From positions 1-33,009 of the forward strand of contig CAWFFJ010000002.1 in assembly GCA_963814875.1 (NCBI GenBank): a stretch of 33,009 bases of DNA. The letters are read 5' to 3'. This stretch comes from CAVSIS01 sp963814875 (GTDB lineage Bacteria; Acidobacteriota; Thermoanaerobaculia; Thermoanaerobaculales; Sulfomarinibacteraceae). The position numbers and the translations under genes were made by a program. Shown piece after piece: positions 22,760 to 30,828 of this stretch. Each line of letters starts with the position of its first letter. Position 1 is the stretch's first letter. A model generated the notes under the pieces. It had not been told where the DNA came from and searched no databases. It worked only from the letters and a program-made list of their open reading frames with translations.

Positions 22760-22790
22760 CGTAGTAGGGACGTGGCGAGAAATGCAGGTT
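22760..22790 (+). repeat. Single arm of the dispersed repeat, upstream of the Spt-like gene
   Basis: GTAGTAGGGACGTGGCGAGA followed by AATGCAGG matches the right arms at 12650-12680 and 21572-21596. No left arm is seen in the 93 bases before it. It points toward the gene starting at 22818, 27 bases further on. Confidence 0.6.
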
Positions 22791-22817
22791 AAGATTCGCG
22801 CGGGACGAGGAGGCTCA

Positions 22818-24005
22818 GTGGACGTCTTTCAGAAGTGCTACGACTTCGATGTCGCGGACCGCATCCGCGAGGCCGGCCTGTACGCCTACTTCCGCACCAT
22901 CTCGTCGGCTCAGGACCCCGTGGTCACCATGGCCGGACGCCAAGTGATCATGCTCGGCTCGAACAACTACCTCGGGCTGACCAATCACCCCGAGGTCAAG
23001 ACGGCGGCGGCCGCCGCCCTCGAGCGCTACGGCACGGGCACCGCCGGCTCCCGTTTTCTGAACGGCACCCTCGACATCCACGAGCGCCTTGAGGAGATCC
23101 TCGCCGACTTCATGCACCGCGAGGCGGCGCTGACCTTCTCGACCGGGTTCCAGGTCAACCTGGGAGCGATCTCGAGCTTGCTCGAGCGGCAGGACACGGC
23201 CATTCTCGACTCGCTCGACCATGCCTGCATTCTCGACGGAGCACGGCTCGGGTTCGGTCGGGTGCTGAAGTACGCGCACAACGACATGGCCGCGCTCGAG
23301 GAGCGCCTGCGCTCGGTCACCAACGGGAACGGCGCCCTGGTCGTGGTCGACGGGGTGTTCTCGATGGAAGGCGACCTGGTCGATCTGCCCGGCATCGTCG
23401 AGCTCAAACGCCGCTTCGGAATGCGCGTGATGGTCGACGACGCGCACGGCGTCGGCGTGATGGGCGCCGCCGGCCGCGGGACGGCCGAGCACTTCGGCCT
23501 CGAGAACGACGTCGACCTCGTCATGGGGACCTTCTCGAAGGCGCTCGCCGCGGTCGGGGGCTTCGTCGCCGGGGAGCGCAAGGTGATCGACTGGATCAAG
23601 CACAAGGCGCGCTCGCTGATCTTCTCGGCGGCGCCACCACCGGCCTCGGTAGCGTCGGTCATCAAGGCGGTCGACATCATCCGCCGCGAGCCCGAAAGGC
23701 GGGCTCAGCTGTGGGAGAATACGAGCTACATGAAGCAGGAACTCGAGCGGTTGGGGTTCGACACCGGGGCGTCGGCGTCGCCGGTGATTCCCCTGATCGT
23801 CGGCGAGGATGTCGCCGCATTCCGCATGACGGTGCGGTTGCAGGAGGAGGATGTGTTCGTCAACCCGGTGGTTTCGCCCGCGGTGCCTCCGGGGCGCGCA
23901 ATGATCCGGACCTCGTACATGGCAACCCACCGCCGAGAGCACCTTGACAAGGCCCTCGAGGCGATCGAGCGGGTCGGTCGGGAGCTGGGGGTGATCGGAC
24001 AATGA
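22818..24005 (+). CDS. spt: Serine palmitoyltransferase-like alpha-oxoamine synthase (PLP enzyme)
   Basis: This 395-residue enzyme belongs to the fold-type I alpha-oxoamine synthases, which join an amino acid to an acyl thioester with loss of CO2. PLP residues are clear: Lys241 in GTFSKALAAVGGFV forms the Schiff base, His135 (SLDHACILDG) stacks on the ring, and Asp208/His210 (DDAHGVG) bind it. Within the family, YGTGTAGSRFLNGTLDIHE, FSTGFQVN and HKARSLIFSAAPPPASVAS resemble bacterial serine palmitoyltransferases (Bacteroidetes type) more than biotin (BioF) or threonine (Kbl) enzymes. It would make 3-ketosphinganine from serine and palmitoyl thioester, the first step of sphingolipid synthesis. 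The start is GTG with AGGAGG 5 bases before it. Its stop overlaps the next ATG. BioF or Kbl activity remains possible. Confidence 0.85.
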   Translation: MDVFQKCYDFDVADRIREAGLYAYFRTISSAQDPVVTMAGRQVIMLGSNNYLGLTNHPEVKTAAAAALERYGTGTAGSRFLNGTLDIHERLEEILADFMHREAALTFSTGFQVNLGAISSLLERQDTAILDSLDHACILDGARLGFGRVLKYAHNDMAALEERLRSVTNGNGALVVVDGVFSMEGDLVDLPGIVELKRRFGMRVMVDDAHGVGVMGAAGRGTAEHFGLENDVDLVMGTFSKALAAVGGFVAGERKVIDWIKHKARSLIFSAAPPPASVASVIKAVDIIRREPERRAQLWENTSYMKQELERLGFDTGASASPVIPLIVGEDVAAFRMTVRLQEEDVFVNPVVSPAVPPGRAMIRTSYMATHRREHLDKALEAIERVGRELGVIGQ

Positions 24006-25144
24006 CCGGCCTCGAAGTTCGACCGGTGAGTGGCCGAGGCGAGCGAGCGGCGTTCGTCAACCTACCGTGGATGCTGTACCGTGACGACCCCAACTGGGTG
24101 CCGCCGCTGAAGGCCTCAGTGCGGGAGATGATCGACCAGTCCCGACACCCGTTCTACGGCGGCGGGCGCGACGCCGAGGCGGAGCTCTTCATCGCCTGGG
24201 ACGGCCGCAACCCGGTCGGCCGGATCGCAGCGATTCTCAATCACGCTCACAACCGCTTTCATGACGAGCAGGTTGCCTTCTTCGGGTTCTTCGAGTCGAT
24301 CGATCGCGCCGATGTCGCCGCGGGACTGCTCAAGGCTGCCGAGGACTGGGCGGCCGGACGCGGTGCGACCGCGATTCTCGGCCCCATGAACCCGTCGACC
24401 AACTATGAGTGCGGGCTGCTGGTGGACGGTTTCAACCGTCCGCCGGTCCTGATGATGACCTACAACCCGCCGAGCTATCCGCGCCTCATCGCGGGCGCCG
24501 GCTACGCCAAGGCCAAGGACCTGCTCGCCTACATCTCACCGGTGGCGCCGGTCCAGCTCGAGCGCATGCGTCGCCTCGCGGAGCGCACACGGCTGAGGAA
24601 CCCGGGGCTGGTCACACGGCCGGCCGACCTCAAGCAGTTCGAGCGCGAGGTGCGCCTGGTCCAGGAGATCTACAACGCGGCCTGGGAGCGCAACTGGGGC
24701 TTCGTTCCGATGAGCGACGCCGAGATCGAGTGGCTGGCGCGGGAGCTCAAACCGCTCGTCCAGCCGGACCTGCTGCGCTTCGCGACGGTCGACGGCGACC
24801 CCGCCGGGTTCGTGCTCTGCATCCCCGACTGGAACCCGGTCCTCGCCGACCTCGACGGCTCGCCTTGGCGCCATCCTCTGCGCACGCTCAAGCACGTGCT
24901 CACCACCCGCGCGGAGAAGCTCCCGGGGCTGCGGCTGTTCACCCTCGGGGTCAAGGAGGCCTATCGCAAGCGCGGTATCGAGGGCGTGATCATGACCGAG
25001 GGTCTGTCGGCCGCGCTCGAGATCGGCTACTCGTGGTGCGAGTACTCGTGGATCCTGGAGGACAACGAGCTCACCAAGCGCTCGGTGCGCCTCATGGAAG
25101 GCGAGCTTTACAAGACCTACAGGGTGTACTCCAAGAGCCTGTAG
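24002..25144 (+). CDS. GNAT-fold acyltransferase; candidate bacterial ceramide synthase (bCerS-like)
   Basis: This 380-residue protein starts with an ATG that overlaps the Spt-like stop (ATGA), so the two are translationally coupled. It matches the large GNAT-like family with N-terminal FVNLPWMLYRDDPNWVPPL, then HPFY, VGRIAAILNHAHN and FFGFFE, and a second half with LGPMNPSTNYECGLLVDGF and a GNAT-like core (LFTLGVKEAYRKRGIEGVIM) ending in YSWCEYSWILEDNELTKRSV. Members are usually annotated only as N-acetyltransferase-like. In Caulobacter a GNAT-fold protein acts as ceramide synthase, attaching an acyl chain to the amine of the sphingoid base. Coupling to an Spt-like gene makes that the best guess here. 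The family assignment is strong; the substrate is inferred. Confidence 0.82.
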   Translation: MTGLEVRPVSGRGERAAFVNLPWMLYRDDPNWVPPLKASVREMIDQSRHPFYGGGRDAEAELFIAWDGRNPVGRIAAILNHAHNRFHDEQVAFFGFFESIDRADVAAGLLKAAEDWAAGRGATAILGPMNPSTNYECGLLVDGFNRPPVLMMTYNPPSYPRLIAGAGYAKAKDLLAYISPVAPVQLERMRRLAERTRLRNPGLVTRPADLKQFEREVRLVQEIYNAAWERNWGFVPMSDAEIEWLARELKPLVQPDLLRFATVDGDPAGFVLCIPDWNPVLADLDGSPWRHPLRTLKHVLTTRAEKLPGLRLFTLGVKEAYRKRGIEGVIMTEGLSAALEIGYSWCEYSWILEDNELTKRSVRLMEGELYKTYRVYSKSL

Positions 25145-25225
25145 CTGCGCGTCCTGCACGGCCCCCGGTCAGAGGAATCGCGTTTCGGTGACGATCGCGT
25201 GTGGGGGCCCCGCAGTCCGCGCATT

Positions 25226-25250
25226 TCAGGGTTCGCGGCGCGAACCCTGA
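25226..25250. terminator. Perfect palindromic terminator between convergent genes
   Basis: TCAGGGTTCGCG and CGCGAACCCTGA are exact 12-base arms around one G. The site lies midway between the end of the ceramide-type cassette (25144) and the end of the minus-strand DHH gene (25273), the expected place for a bidirectional terminator. There is no T-run on either side. Confidence 0.65.
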
Positions 25251-25272
25251 CGTCTCGACCCCGTGGCCCCCG

Positions 25273-26334
25273 TCAAGGGCCTCGGCGCTCCGGGCTCCTG
25301 TCGCACAGAGGCTCGCCCTCCTCGCGCCATTTTCCGGTGGCGCGCAGGAAGCGGGCGACCATGCGGGCAACCAGGCGCTCGAGCGGCTGTCCGGTGCTCG
25401 CCTCCGGAGGCAATGGGATCTGGACCGCGGCCAGGGTGTGGTGACCGCCTCCGAAGCCGTGCCGGCCGGCGAGGCGCCGCGCCACGTGGCCGGCGTTGAG
25501 CTCGCTGTCGTTGGTGCGCAGGCTCGCGTGCAGGCAGTCGTCGACCACTCCGAGGCAGAGCGACCAGCTCACCCCCTCGACCCTCAGCAGGAGGTCGGCC
25601 GACTCGGCAATCATCTCCTGGTTCTCCAGCTTGCCGAGGTACGACACCACCCGGTTGCCGTAGACCGTGCCCGCATCAAGGGCGTTGCGCAGGGCGGAGA
25701 AGTAGCTGCGCGGTACGGGTGCGGAGACGATCCGGCCGAGCGCGCGGGCGTTGGCGGCGGGGTAGAGGGCGACGTAGGCCTCGAGGTCCGCGCGGGTGCT
25801 CTCCCGGCCGAGCTCCTGGGTGTCGGAGCGGATGCCGTAGACCATCGCCGTGGCCAGCTTCGGCGGGATCTCGACCCCGGCCTCGATCAGGTACTGGTAG
25901 AGGATGGTCGAGGTGGCGCCGTAGCGGCTGCGGATGTCGGTGAACCGGGCAGAGCGGGTCTCGCGCCGGATCGGGTGGTGGTCGATGACAATGTCGAGCC
26001 GGACCGCCGGGTCGAAGGCCACGTTGCCCGCGCCGGGTTGGGCGTCGACCATCGCGATACGGTCGAAGCGGTTCAGCTCGAGGCCGTTGAGCGGGCGGGT
26101 GGCGAGCCCGAGGTAGCGCAGTAGGGCCTGGTTCTCGGCGCGGCCGACGGTCCCCGCGTATGCCACGGTGCACGCGATGTTGAGGCGCTGGTTGGCGATC
26201 TCGCGCAGTGCTGCGGCAGCCGCGATCGCGTCCGGATCGGGGCTGTTCTGAACCACGATCAGCAGCGTCTTGGCACCGTCGAGGACCGCGGAGAGCTTCT
26301 CGACCCGATCGGGCGTGTCGGCCGAGCGGGCCAT
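25273..26334 (-). CDS. DHH/DHHA1-family phosphoesterase (NrnA-like)
   Basis: This 353-residue protein has the DHH catalytic domain (about 1-190) and the C-terminal DHHA1 domain (about 240-330, ending in RLAGRHGFGGGHHTLAA). Motifs: NSPDPDAIAAA (30-40), MVDAQPGAGN, VIDHHP (the DHH triad) and the Asp in YGIRSDT. Relatives are the nanoRNases/pAp phosphatases (NrnA) that finish RNA decay and the c-di-AMP-type phosphodiesterases. The first motif reads Gln-Asn-Ser-Pro-Asp where the usual form has His before the PD pair, a variation that may alter the metal site. No GGDEF or CBS domain is attached. The ATG has AAGGA 6 bases before it. The gene is divergent from the acylase gene. Confidence 0.9.
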   Translation of the reverse strand: MARSADTPDRVEKLSAVLDGAKTLLIVVQNSPDPDAIAAAAALREIANQRLNIACTVAYAGTVGRAENQALLRYLGLATRPLNGLELNRFDRIAMVDAQPGAGNVAFDPAVRLDIVIDHHPIRRETRSARFTDIRSRYGATSTILYQYLIEAGVEIPPKLATAMVYGIRSDTQELGRESTRADLEAYVALYPAANARALGRIVSAPVPRSYFSALRNALDAGTVYGNRVVSYLGKLENQEMIAESADLLLRVEGVSWSLCLGVVDDCLHASLRTNDSELNAGHVARRLAGRHGFGGGHHTLAAVQIPLPPEASTGQPLERLVARMVARFLRATGKWREEGEPLCDRSPERRGP

Positions 26335-26488
26335 TAGTTCCTTCGATGTCGCACGATGACGACGCGCCGGCCGACAGACGATCGGATTGAAGGCTGTACG
26401 TGCGGCATGGCGTGAGCTCCCCGACGAGTATAGTCCGTAGAATAGCGGGCGCGGGCCAGCTCATCGCGGCCCGCGGTGGGGGAGGCGG

Positions 26489-28870
26489 ATGGTTCGACTT
26501 CGCTATGCCGCGGTTGCGGCGGCCGGCGTGGCCGTCCTGCTGACGACCGGCTTGATGGCGAGAATCCGACTCGGCGATGCCGCGACTCGGCTCGCCGAGC
26601 GCGGTACGGTTGTGGAGGCGCTCCCGGGTCTGACCTCGGCCCTCGAGGTCGTGGTGGACCGGCGCGGAGTGCCCCACGTCCGCGCGTCGGTGGTGACCGA
26701 CCTCTGGTTTGCCGAGGGCTACCTTCACGCCCGCGAGCGGTTCTTCCAGATGGAGCTCGCACGCCGCGTCGCCGACGGTCGCCTGGCCGAGATCGTGGGG
26801 CCGGCGGGGCTCCCGTCAGACCGTCGCCACCGGATCCTGCGCCTCGAGGCGACCGCAATCCGCCAGGCCGGGCAGTTGAGCGACGAGGAGCGTGCCGCGC
26901 TCGACGCTTACGCGGCCGGAGTCAACGCAGCCCTCGGGCGCTACGGGCGCTGGATTGCCCCGGAGATCTGGATGATCGGCGTCGACCCGGAGCCGTGGCG
27001 GGTGGAGGACTCGCTTGCCGTCGGTCTGCTCATGGAGCTCGATCTGACCGGGGCGATGGGAGACGAGCTGCGGCGTTCGGTTGAGCTTGCGCGCTACGGG
27101 CGGCAGCGGGCGGTCGATCTCTGGGGGTGGACGCCCGACGAAGCGCAGGGCTGGATCCCGCCAGTCGAACCGCCCGCGATGCCCCCGCGCGAGGACGACG
27201 CCATCACCCCTTCTCTCGGCGGCTTCGGCTCGAACAACTGGGCACTGGCGGGGTCCCGGACCGCCTCCGGCCGTCCGATCCTGGCCAACGATCCTCACGT
27301 CGGCGTGTCGCTGCCGGCGACCTGGTACCTGATCCACCTCGAGGGTCCGGGCATCCACGTCGCCGGTGCCACGATTCCCGGCACTCCCGGGGTCGCTATT
27401 GGGCACACCGAGCGGGTCGCCTGGGGCTTCACCATGGCGATGGCCGACGATCAGGACCTCTGGGTTCTGCGCCTTGACGAGAGCGGCCAGCGTGAGCGCG
27501 TCGACGGCGGGTGGCAGCTGCTGCGCACAGTCGCAGAGTCGATTCGCGTGCTCGGCCGGCCGGAACCCGAGCGGCTCAAGGTCCGCCTGTCCGACAAGGG
27601 CCCGATCGTCCGCGACGGTGGGCGAGAGGTCCTCGCCCTGACCTGGTCGGCGACCCTCGGCCCGAGCGCGGTGGGCCCCTTTCTCGCGATGTGCCGGGCG
27701 GGGTCGGTGGCCGAGGTGGTGCAGGCATGGGAGGGGATCCCGAGCCCGGTCATGAACCTGGTCGCGGCGGACGCTGGCGGGCACATCGTCCACCAAGTCG
27801 TCGGCGAGATCCCGGACCGCGGGCGCGGCGCGGGTCGGTTGCCGGCGCCGGCGTCGGACCCGCGCTGGGCCTGGCGCGGCCTCCAGCCGCTCGTCGCCAA
27901 CCCGCATCGCGCCGATCCCCCCGAGGGCTTCCTCGCGACTGCCAATCAGGATCTGTTCGCGGAGGGCGACTACCCGAGCCTGGAGTGGTTCCCGGGTGAG
28001 TTCGCACCGCCGTGGCGCTACCGCCGGATCCGATCTGCGCTCTCCGCGCGCAGCGACTGGGACGTGGCGGGCTGTGTCGCCCTGCAGGGCGACCTCGTCT
28101 CGGAAAGCGCCGTTTCCCTGCTTGCGCTGCTCGGCCCGGATCTCGACAGCCATGGCGGGCGTACTGCTGCAATTCTGCGCGACTGGGACGCCCAGGTCCG
28201 TGCCGACACTCTCGCCCCGCACCTCGCCGCGCAGTTGACGCTCGACCTGGAAGAGGCGGTGGGCGGTGACGAGGCCTTCGAGGCGGGCCTGGACCGGTCG
28301 CCGTTCGGCAATATCGAGCTGCAGCGGCTGCTCGCTGGCGGCATGAACGAGGCATGGTGGGACGACGTGCGCACGCTGGAGCACGAGACCCGTGCGTCGG
28401 TGATCGCCGCAGCTCTCGAACGCCTCGACGCCGAGCGACCGGCCCGAACCTGGGGCGAGGTCCACCAGGTTGCCTTTCGCCACCCGCTCGCGGCGACGCC
28501 GCTGGTCGGCCGCCTGATCGACCGCGTGTGGTCGCGGGGCCCGTTCGCGGTCGGCGGCGATGGCAGCACGATCGACGCCCAGTACTGGAGCCGGCGGCGG
28601 CCGTTTCGAGTCACCGCCCTCCCGTCGCTGCGCTTCGTGGTCGAGGTCGGCGACTGGGATCATGCGGTGATGGTGCTGCCGACCGGCCAGTCGGGACATC
28701 CCTGGTCACCGTTTTACGACGACGAGCTCGGCGCGTGGCTGGCGGTCGAGCCGATCCTGCTGCCGTTCAGCCGTGGCGCCGTCGAACGCGCCGCGCGCTC
28801 GCGCTTGGTGCTGCGGCCGGCCGGGCGACGCGGGTCGATCCGGTCGCCCTCGTCGGGCAGCGGGGGTTGA
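26489..28870 (+). CDS. Penicillin acylase-family (S45) Ntn-hydrolase
   Basis: This 793-residue protein is made as a precursor that cuts itself into alpha and beta chains; the new N-terminal residue of the beta chain is the nucleophile. An N-terminal hydrophobic segment (about 5-22) is a signal peptide or anchor, placing it in the periplasm. The alpha part has VVVDRRGVPHVRA and the helix GYLHARERFFQMELARR. The cleavage site and nucleophile are in GGFGSNNWALAGSRTASG, with Ser248, followed by PILANDPH. The C-terminal part ends GQSGHPWSPFYDDE, a family hallmark. Relatives cleave amides such as beta-lactam side chains or acyl-homoserine lactones; the natural substrate is unknown. The ATG has a GGGGGAGG site. 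TATAGT and TAGAAT (26428-26443) are possible -10 boxes. Confidence 0.93.
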   Translation: MVRLRYAAVAAAGVAVLLTTGLMARIRLGDAATRLAERGTVVEALPGLTSALEVVVDRRGVPHVRASVVTDLWFAEGYLHARERFFQMELARRVADGRLAEIVGPAGLPSDRRHRILRLEATAIRQAGQLSDEERAALDAYAAGVNAALGRYGRWIAPEIWMIGVDPEPWRVEDSLAVGLLMELDLTGAMGDELRRSVELARYGRQRAVDLWGWTPDEAQGWIPPVEPPAMPPREDDAITPSLGGFGSNNWALAGSRTASGRPILANDPHVGVSLPATWYLIHLEGPGIHVAGATIPGTPGVAIGHTERVAWGFTMAMADDQDLWVLRLDESGQRERVDGGWQLLRTVAESIRVLGRPEPERLKVRLSDKGPIVRDGGREVLALTWSATLGPSAVGPFLAMCRAGSVAEVVQAWEGIPSPVMNLVAADAGGHIVHQVVGEIPDRGRGAGRLPAPASDPRWAWRGLQPLVANPHRADPPEGFLATANQDLFAEGDYPSLEWFPGEFAPPWRYRRIRSALSARSDWDVAGCVALQGDLVSESAVSLLALLGPDLDSHGGRTAAILRDWDAQVRADTLAPHLAAQLTLDLEEAVGGDEAFEAGLDRSPFGNIELQRLLAGGMNEAWWDDVRTLEHETRASVIAAALERLDAERPARTWGEVHQVAFRHPLAATPLVGRLIDRVWSRGPFAVGGDGSTIDAQYWSRRRPFRVTALPSLRFVVEVGDWDHAVMVLPTGQSGHPWSPFYDDELGAWLAVEPILLPFSRGAVERAARSRLVLRPAGRRGSIRSPSSGSGG

Positions 28871-28875
28871 GCCCG

Positions 28876-29502
28876 ATGCGCGCCGTGCTCGCCCTGTCGA
28901 CGTGCACTCCCCAGCTCGAGGTGGCGCTGGCGGTCGCGGACAGATCCGGTCCGGCGTCGGTGGTCCGTCTGGCGGGAACCGCCCCCCGTTCGAGCCTGCT
29001 GCTCGCAGCGGTTGATCTGGTCGTCGAGGAGGCCGGCATCGAGCCCGGCGACATCGGGCGCGTGGTCGTTTCCCGCGGACCGGGCTCGTTCACCGGGATT
29101 CGCGCTGCACTGGCAACAGCGGCGGGGATCACCGCGGCCACCGGCGCCGAGGTCCTGGCCTACGACTCCCTGGTCGTGCAGGCCGCCCGCAGCACCTGCG
29201 CAACAACCGTATGGACCGCCCAGCCCGGCCGTCGCGGCGAGGTCTACGCCCGCCCGTTCTCGGTGCGTCCGGAGAGCCCGCCGCGGCCGCTCGACGAGCC
29301 TGTGGTGATGCGGATCGCCGACCTCGTACGGGTTGGTCCCTGGCTCGCTGCGGAGGCTCTCGATCTGGGAGACGCGGTGCGCGCAGCTGCCGGCCGGTGC
29401 GCCGTAGAGGCGGCACTGTGGCTGCTTGGGCTTGACGTGCCCTCGGATCCGGTGACCCCGCTGTACGTGGAGGGTCCGCCGATCCACCGGGGGGGAGCGT
29501 GA
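28876..29502 (+). CDS. tsaB: tRNA threonylcarbamoyladenosine biosynthesis protein TsaB
   Basis: TsaB partners TsaD and TsaE in making t6A at position 37 of ANN-decoding tRNAs. This 208-residue protein has the ASKHA-type fold. It begins MRAVLALSTCTPQLEVALA and contains the hallmark VVSRGPGSFTGIRAALATAAGI (about 63-85). It is a little shorter and more divergent in its C-terminal half than the E. coli protein. The ATG lies 5 bases after the acylase stop. Its own stop overlaps the GTG of rimI (GTGA), a tsaB-rimI arrangement found in many bacteria. tsaD is not in the window. Confidence 0.93.
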   Translation: MRAVLALSTCTPQLEVALAVADRSGPASVVRLAGTAPRSSLLLAAVDLVVEEAGIEPGDIGRVVVSRGPGSFTGIRAALATAAGITAATGAEVLAYDSLVVQAARSTCATTVWTAQPGRRGEVYARPFSVRPESPPRPLDEPVVMRIADLVRVGPWLAAEALDLGDAVRAAAGRCAVEAALWLLGLDVPSDPVTPLYVEGPPIHRGGA

Positions 29503-29966
29503 GCGCGATTCCCGTGCGTGAAGCGCTTCACCTTCGCGCGCCGCAGCCAGGCGACGTCCACGCCCTGGTTTTCGCCGAGGCAGTCTGCTTCAGCGACCCG
29601 TGGCCGTCGCAGTTCTTCGTGTCGGAGCTGTTCGCGCCGGGACGCTTCAACAGACTGCTGCTGTCGAGCGACGGGCGGCTGGTCTCCTACCTGTTTGCCG
29701 CCTGGCAGTATCTCGACCTGCACGTCCTCAAGGTTGCGACCCTCACGGAGCACCGCAGACAGGGCGTGGGTCGCCGGATGATGGCTCTCGCCGAGGCGCA
29801 CGCGCGGGAGATGGGGGGCGAGAGCGTCACCCTAGAGGTGAGGGAGAGCAACGAAGCAGCGATTTCACTCTACCTTGCGATGGATTTCGTCGAGGTCGGC
29901 CGGCGCGCCCACTACTACACCGACGGCGAGGACGCGCTGGTGATGACGCTGTTGCTGTCGGGGTGA
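29499..29966 (+). CDS. rimI: Ribosomal protein S18-alanine N-acetyltransferase (RimI-type GNAT)
   Basis: RimI acetylates the N terminus of ribosomal protein S18. This 155-residue protein has the GNAT fold. The RimI N-terminal pattern is EAVCFSDPWPSQFFVSEL, the acetyl-CoA loop is TEHRRQGVGRRMM (about 83-95), and the C-terminal signature is LEVRESNEAAISLYLAMDF followed by RRAHYYTDGEDALVM. The GTG start overlaps the tsaB stop. The pairing with tsaB supports RimI over other GNAT enzymes, although some fold members acetylate other proteins. The stop runs straight into an 8-bp repeat array. Confidence 0.9.
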   Translation: MSAIPVREALHLRAPQPGDVHALVFAEAVCFSDPWPSQFFVSELFAPGRFNRLLLSSDGRLVSYLFAAWQYLDLHVLKVATLTEHRRQGVGRRMMALAEAHAREMGGESVTLEVRESNEAAISLYLAMDFVEVGRRAHYYTDGEDALVMTLLLSG

Positions 29967-30091
29967 GAAGGTAAGAAGGTGAGAAAGTAAGAAGGTGAGA
30001 GGGTGAGGAGGGCCGGAGACGCGAGAGGCGAGACGTAAGACGTGAGACGCAGGACGCAAGACGCGAAACGCCAGACGCCAGACGCCAGACG
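29964..30091. repeat. Composite repeat module: 8-bp array then 7-bp array
   Basis: From 29964 to 30008 the unit is GGTGAGAA/GGTAAGAA (about five copies). From 30016 to 30091 it is GCGAGAC/GCCAGAC (about eleven copies). The array begins inside the rimI stop codon. The inverted partner at 17072-17131 keeps the same internal order. Confidence 0.8.
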
Positions 30092-30408
30092 ATCGGCGAC
30101 AGGCGGAAGCGGTCGTAGGGGGGAGCTTGGAGACTGTCTCACAGCTCCCACCGGCGTGCCTTGCCAGGTTCAGGGGCGAGGATTCCAGCCTTTTCGACTG
30201 AACCGCGAAAGCCGCGAAGCACGCGAAGGCAGATGCCAAGGGTATTCATAATAACTACTTAGCGCTCTTTGCGTCTTGGCGGTTCAAATCCTCGCGCGTG
30301 TCCGAGCCGGCTATGACGGCCGAGGAGCGGCAGTTCTGCTCGGGTTTCGAGAGGGCCTCCTTGTCTCCTCCCGTAGATCACGTTGGATGATGTGAGCCGC
30401 GAGCCCGC
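30092..30408. other. Gene-free stretch after the repeat module
   Basis: Between the repeat module and the end of the vapC-like gene I see no gene. It contains the AACCGCGAA-type repeat pair at 30201-30287 and an AT-rich patch (30244-30262) unusual for this DNA; the rest shows nothing recognisable. Confidence 0.6.
30201..30287. repeat. Inverted pair of 9-bp repeat arrays (AACCGCGAA type)
   Basis: AACCGCGAA, AGCCGCGAA and GCACGCGAA follow one another at 30201-30227. The relative CTCTTTGCGTCTTGGCGGTT at 30265-30284 is in the opposite orientation. The layout of facing arrays resembles the CACCAAGA pair at 10436-10631. Confidence 0.6.
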
Positions 30409-30828
30409 TCACGGTTTCCAGACGGTGAGGCCTTCCGTTCGGGCCGCGTCAGCGAGGCGGGAGTCCAGGGTGGCGAGCCCTGCCGGGAGTGAGCGCGCCA
30501 GCTCGAGATAGGCCGCGTCATAAGCCGACAGCCGGTGCTTCCAGGCGAGGGTCTGCAGGCGCTGGAGGTCATCCCCGGTCGGCGGGATCGCTGTGGTCAG
30601 CGGGAGGTGAGCGAGGAGGATCGAAAGTCGGACGGCCTTGTCCTCGTCGAGCCGTTCCCGGCGGCGGGCCGCCACGAGTGCGTTCGCGATCTCGTACCAC
30701 CACAGCGGCGGTACTTCGAGCCGCGCCCCGGACTGCACCTCGTCCCAGAAACGGTCCGCAGTGGGCGATCCTTCGTCCGGAAGAGCCCAGGCGAGGGCCA
30801 TCGAGCTGTCGACGACCCAGCGGTTCAT
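30409..30828 (-). CDS. PIN-domain ribonuclease toxin (VapC-like)
   Basis: This 139-residue PIN-domain protein has the four acidic residues that hold the catalytic metal: Asp7 (WVVDSSMAL), Glu46 (WYEIANAL), Asp104 (SAYDAAYLELA) and Asp122 (LATLDSRLA). VapC toxins cut tRNA or rRNA and are neutralised by a partner antitoxin. Here the partner is the gene just upstream; its stop overlaps this ATG (ATGA). Length is typical. The cellular target cannot be predicted from sequence. Confidence 0.92.
   Translation of the reverse strand: MNRWVVDSSMALAWALPDEGSPTADRFWDEVQSGARLEVPPLWWYEIANALVAARRRERLDEDKAVRLSILLAHLPLTTAIPPTGDDLQRLQTLAWKHRLSAYDAAYLELARSLPAGLATLDSRLADAARTEGLTVWKP

Noticed and set aside
28354..28875. 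N-terminal extension of TsaB in the same frame
   Set aside because: The open frame overlaps the penicillin acylase gene; the real TsaB N terminus begins at the ATG at 28876.
30016..30091. Possible CRISPR array
   Set aside because: Units are 7 bp, contiguous and without spacers; this is a minisatellite. The same applies to 9948-9991 and 15080-15117.
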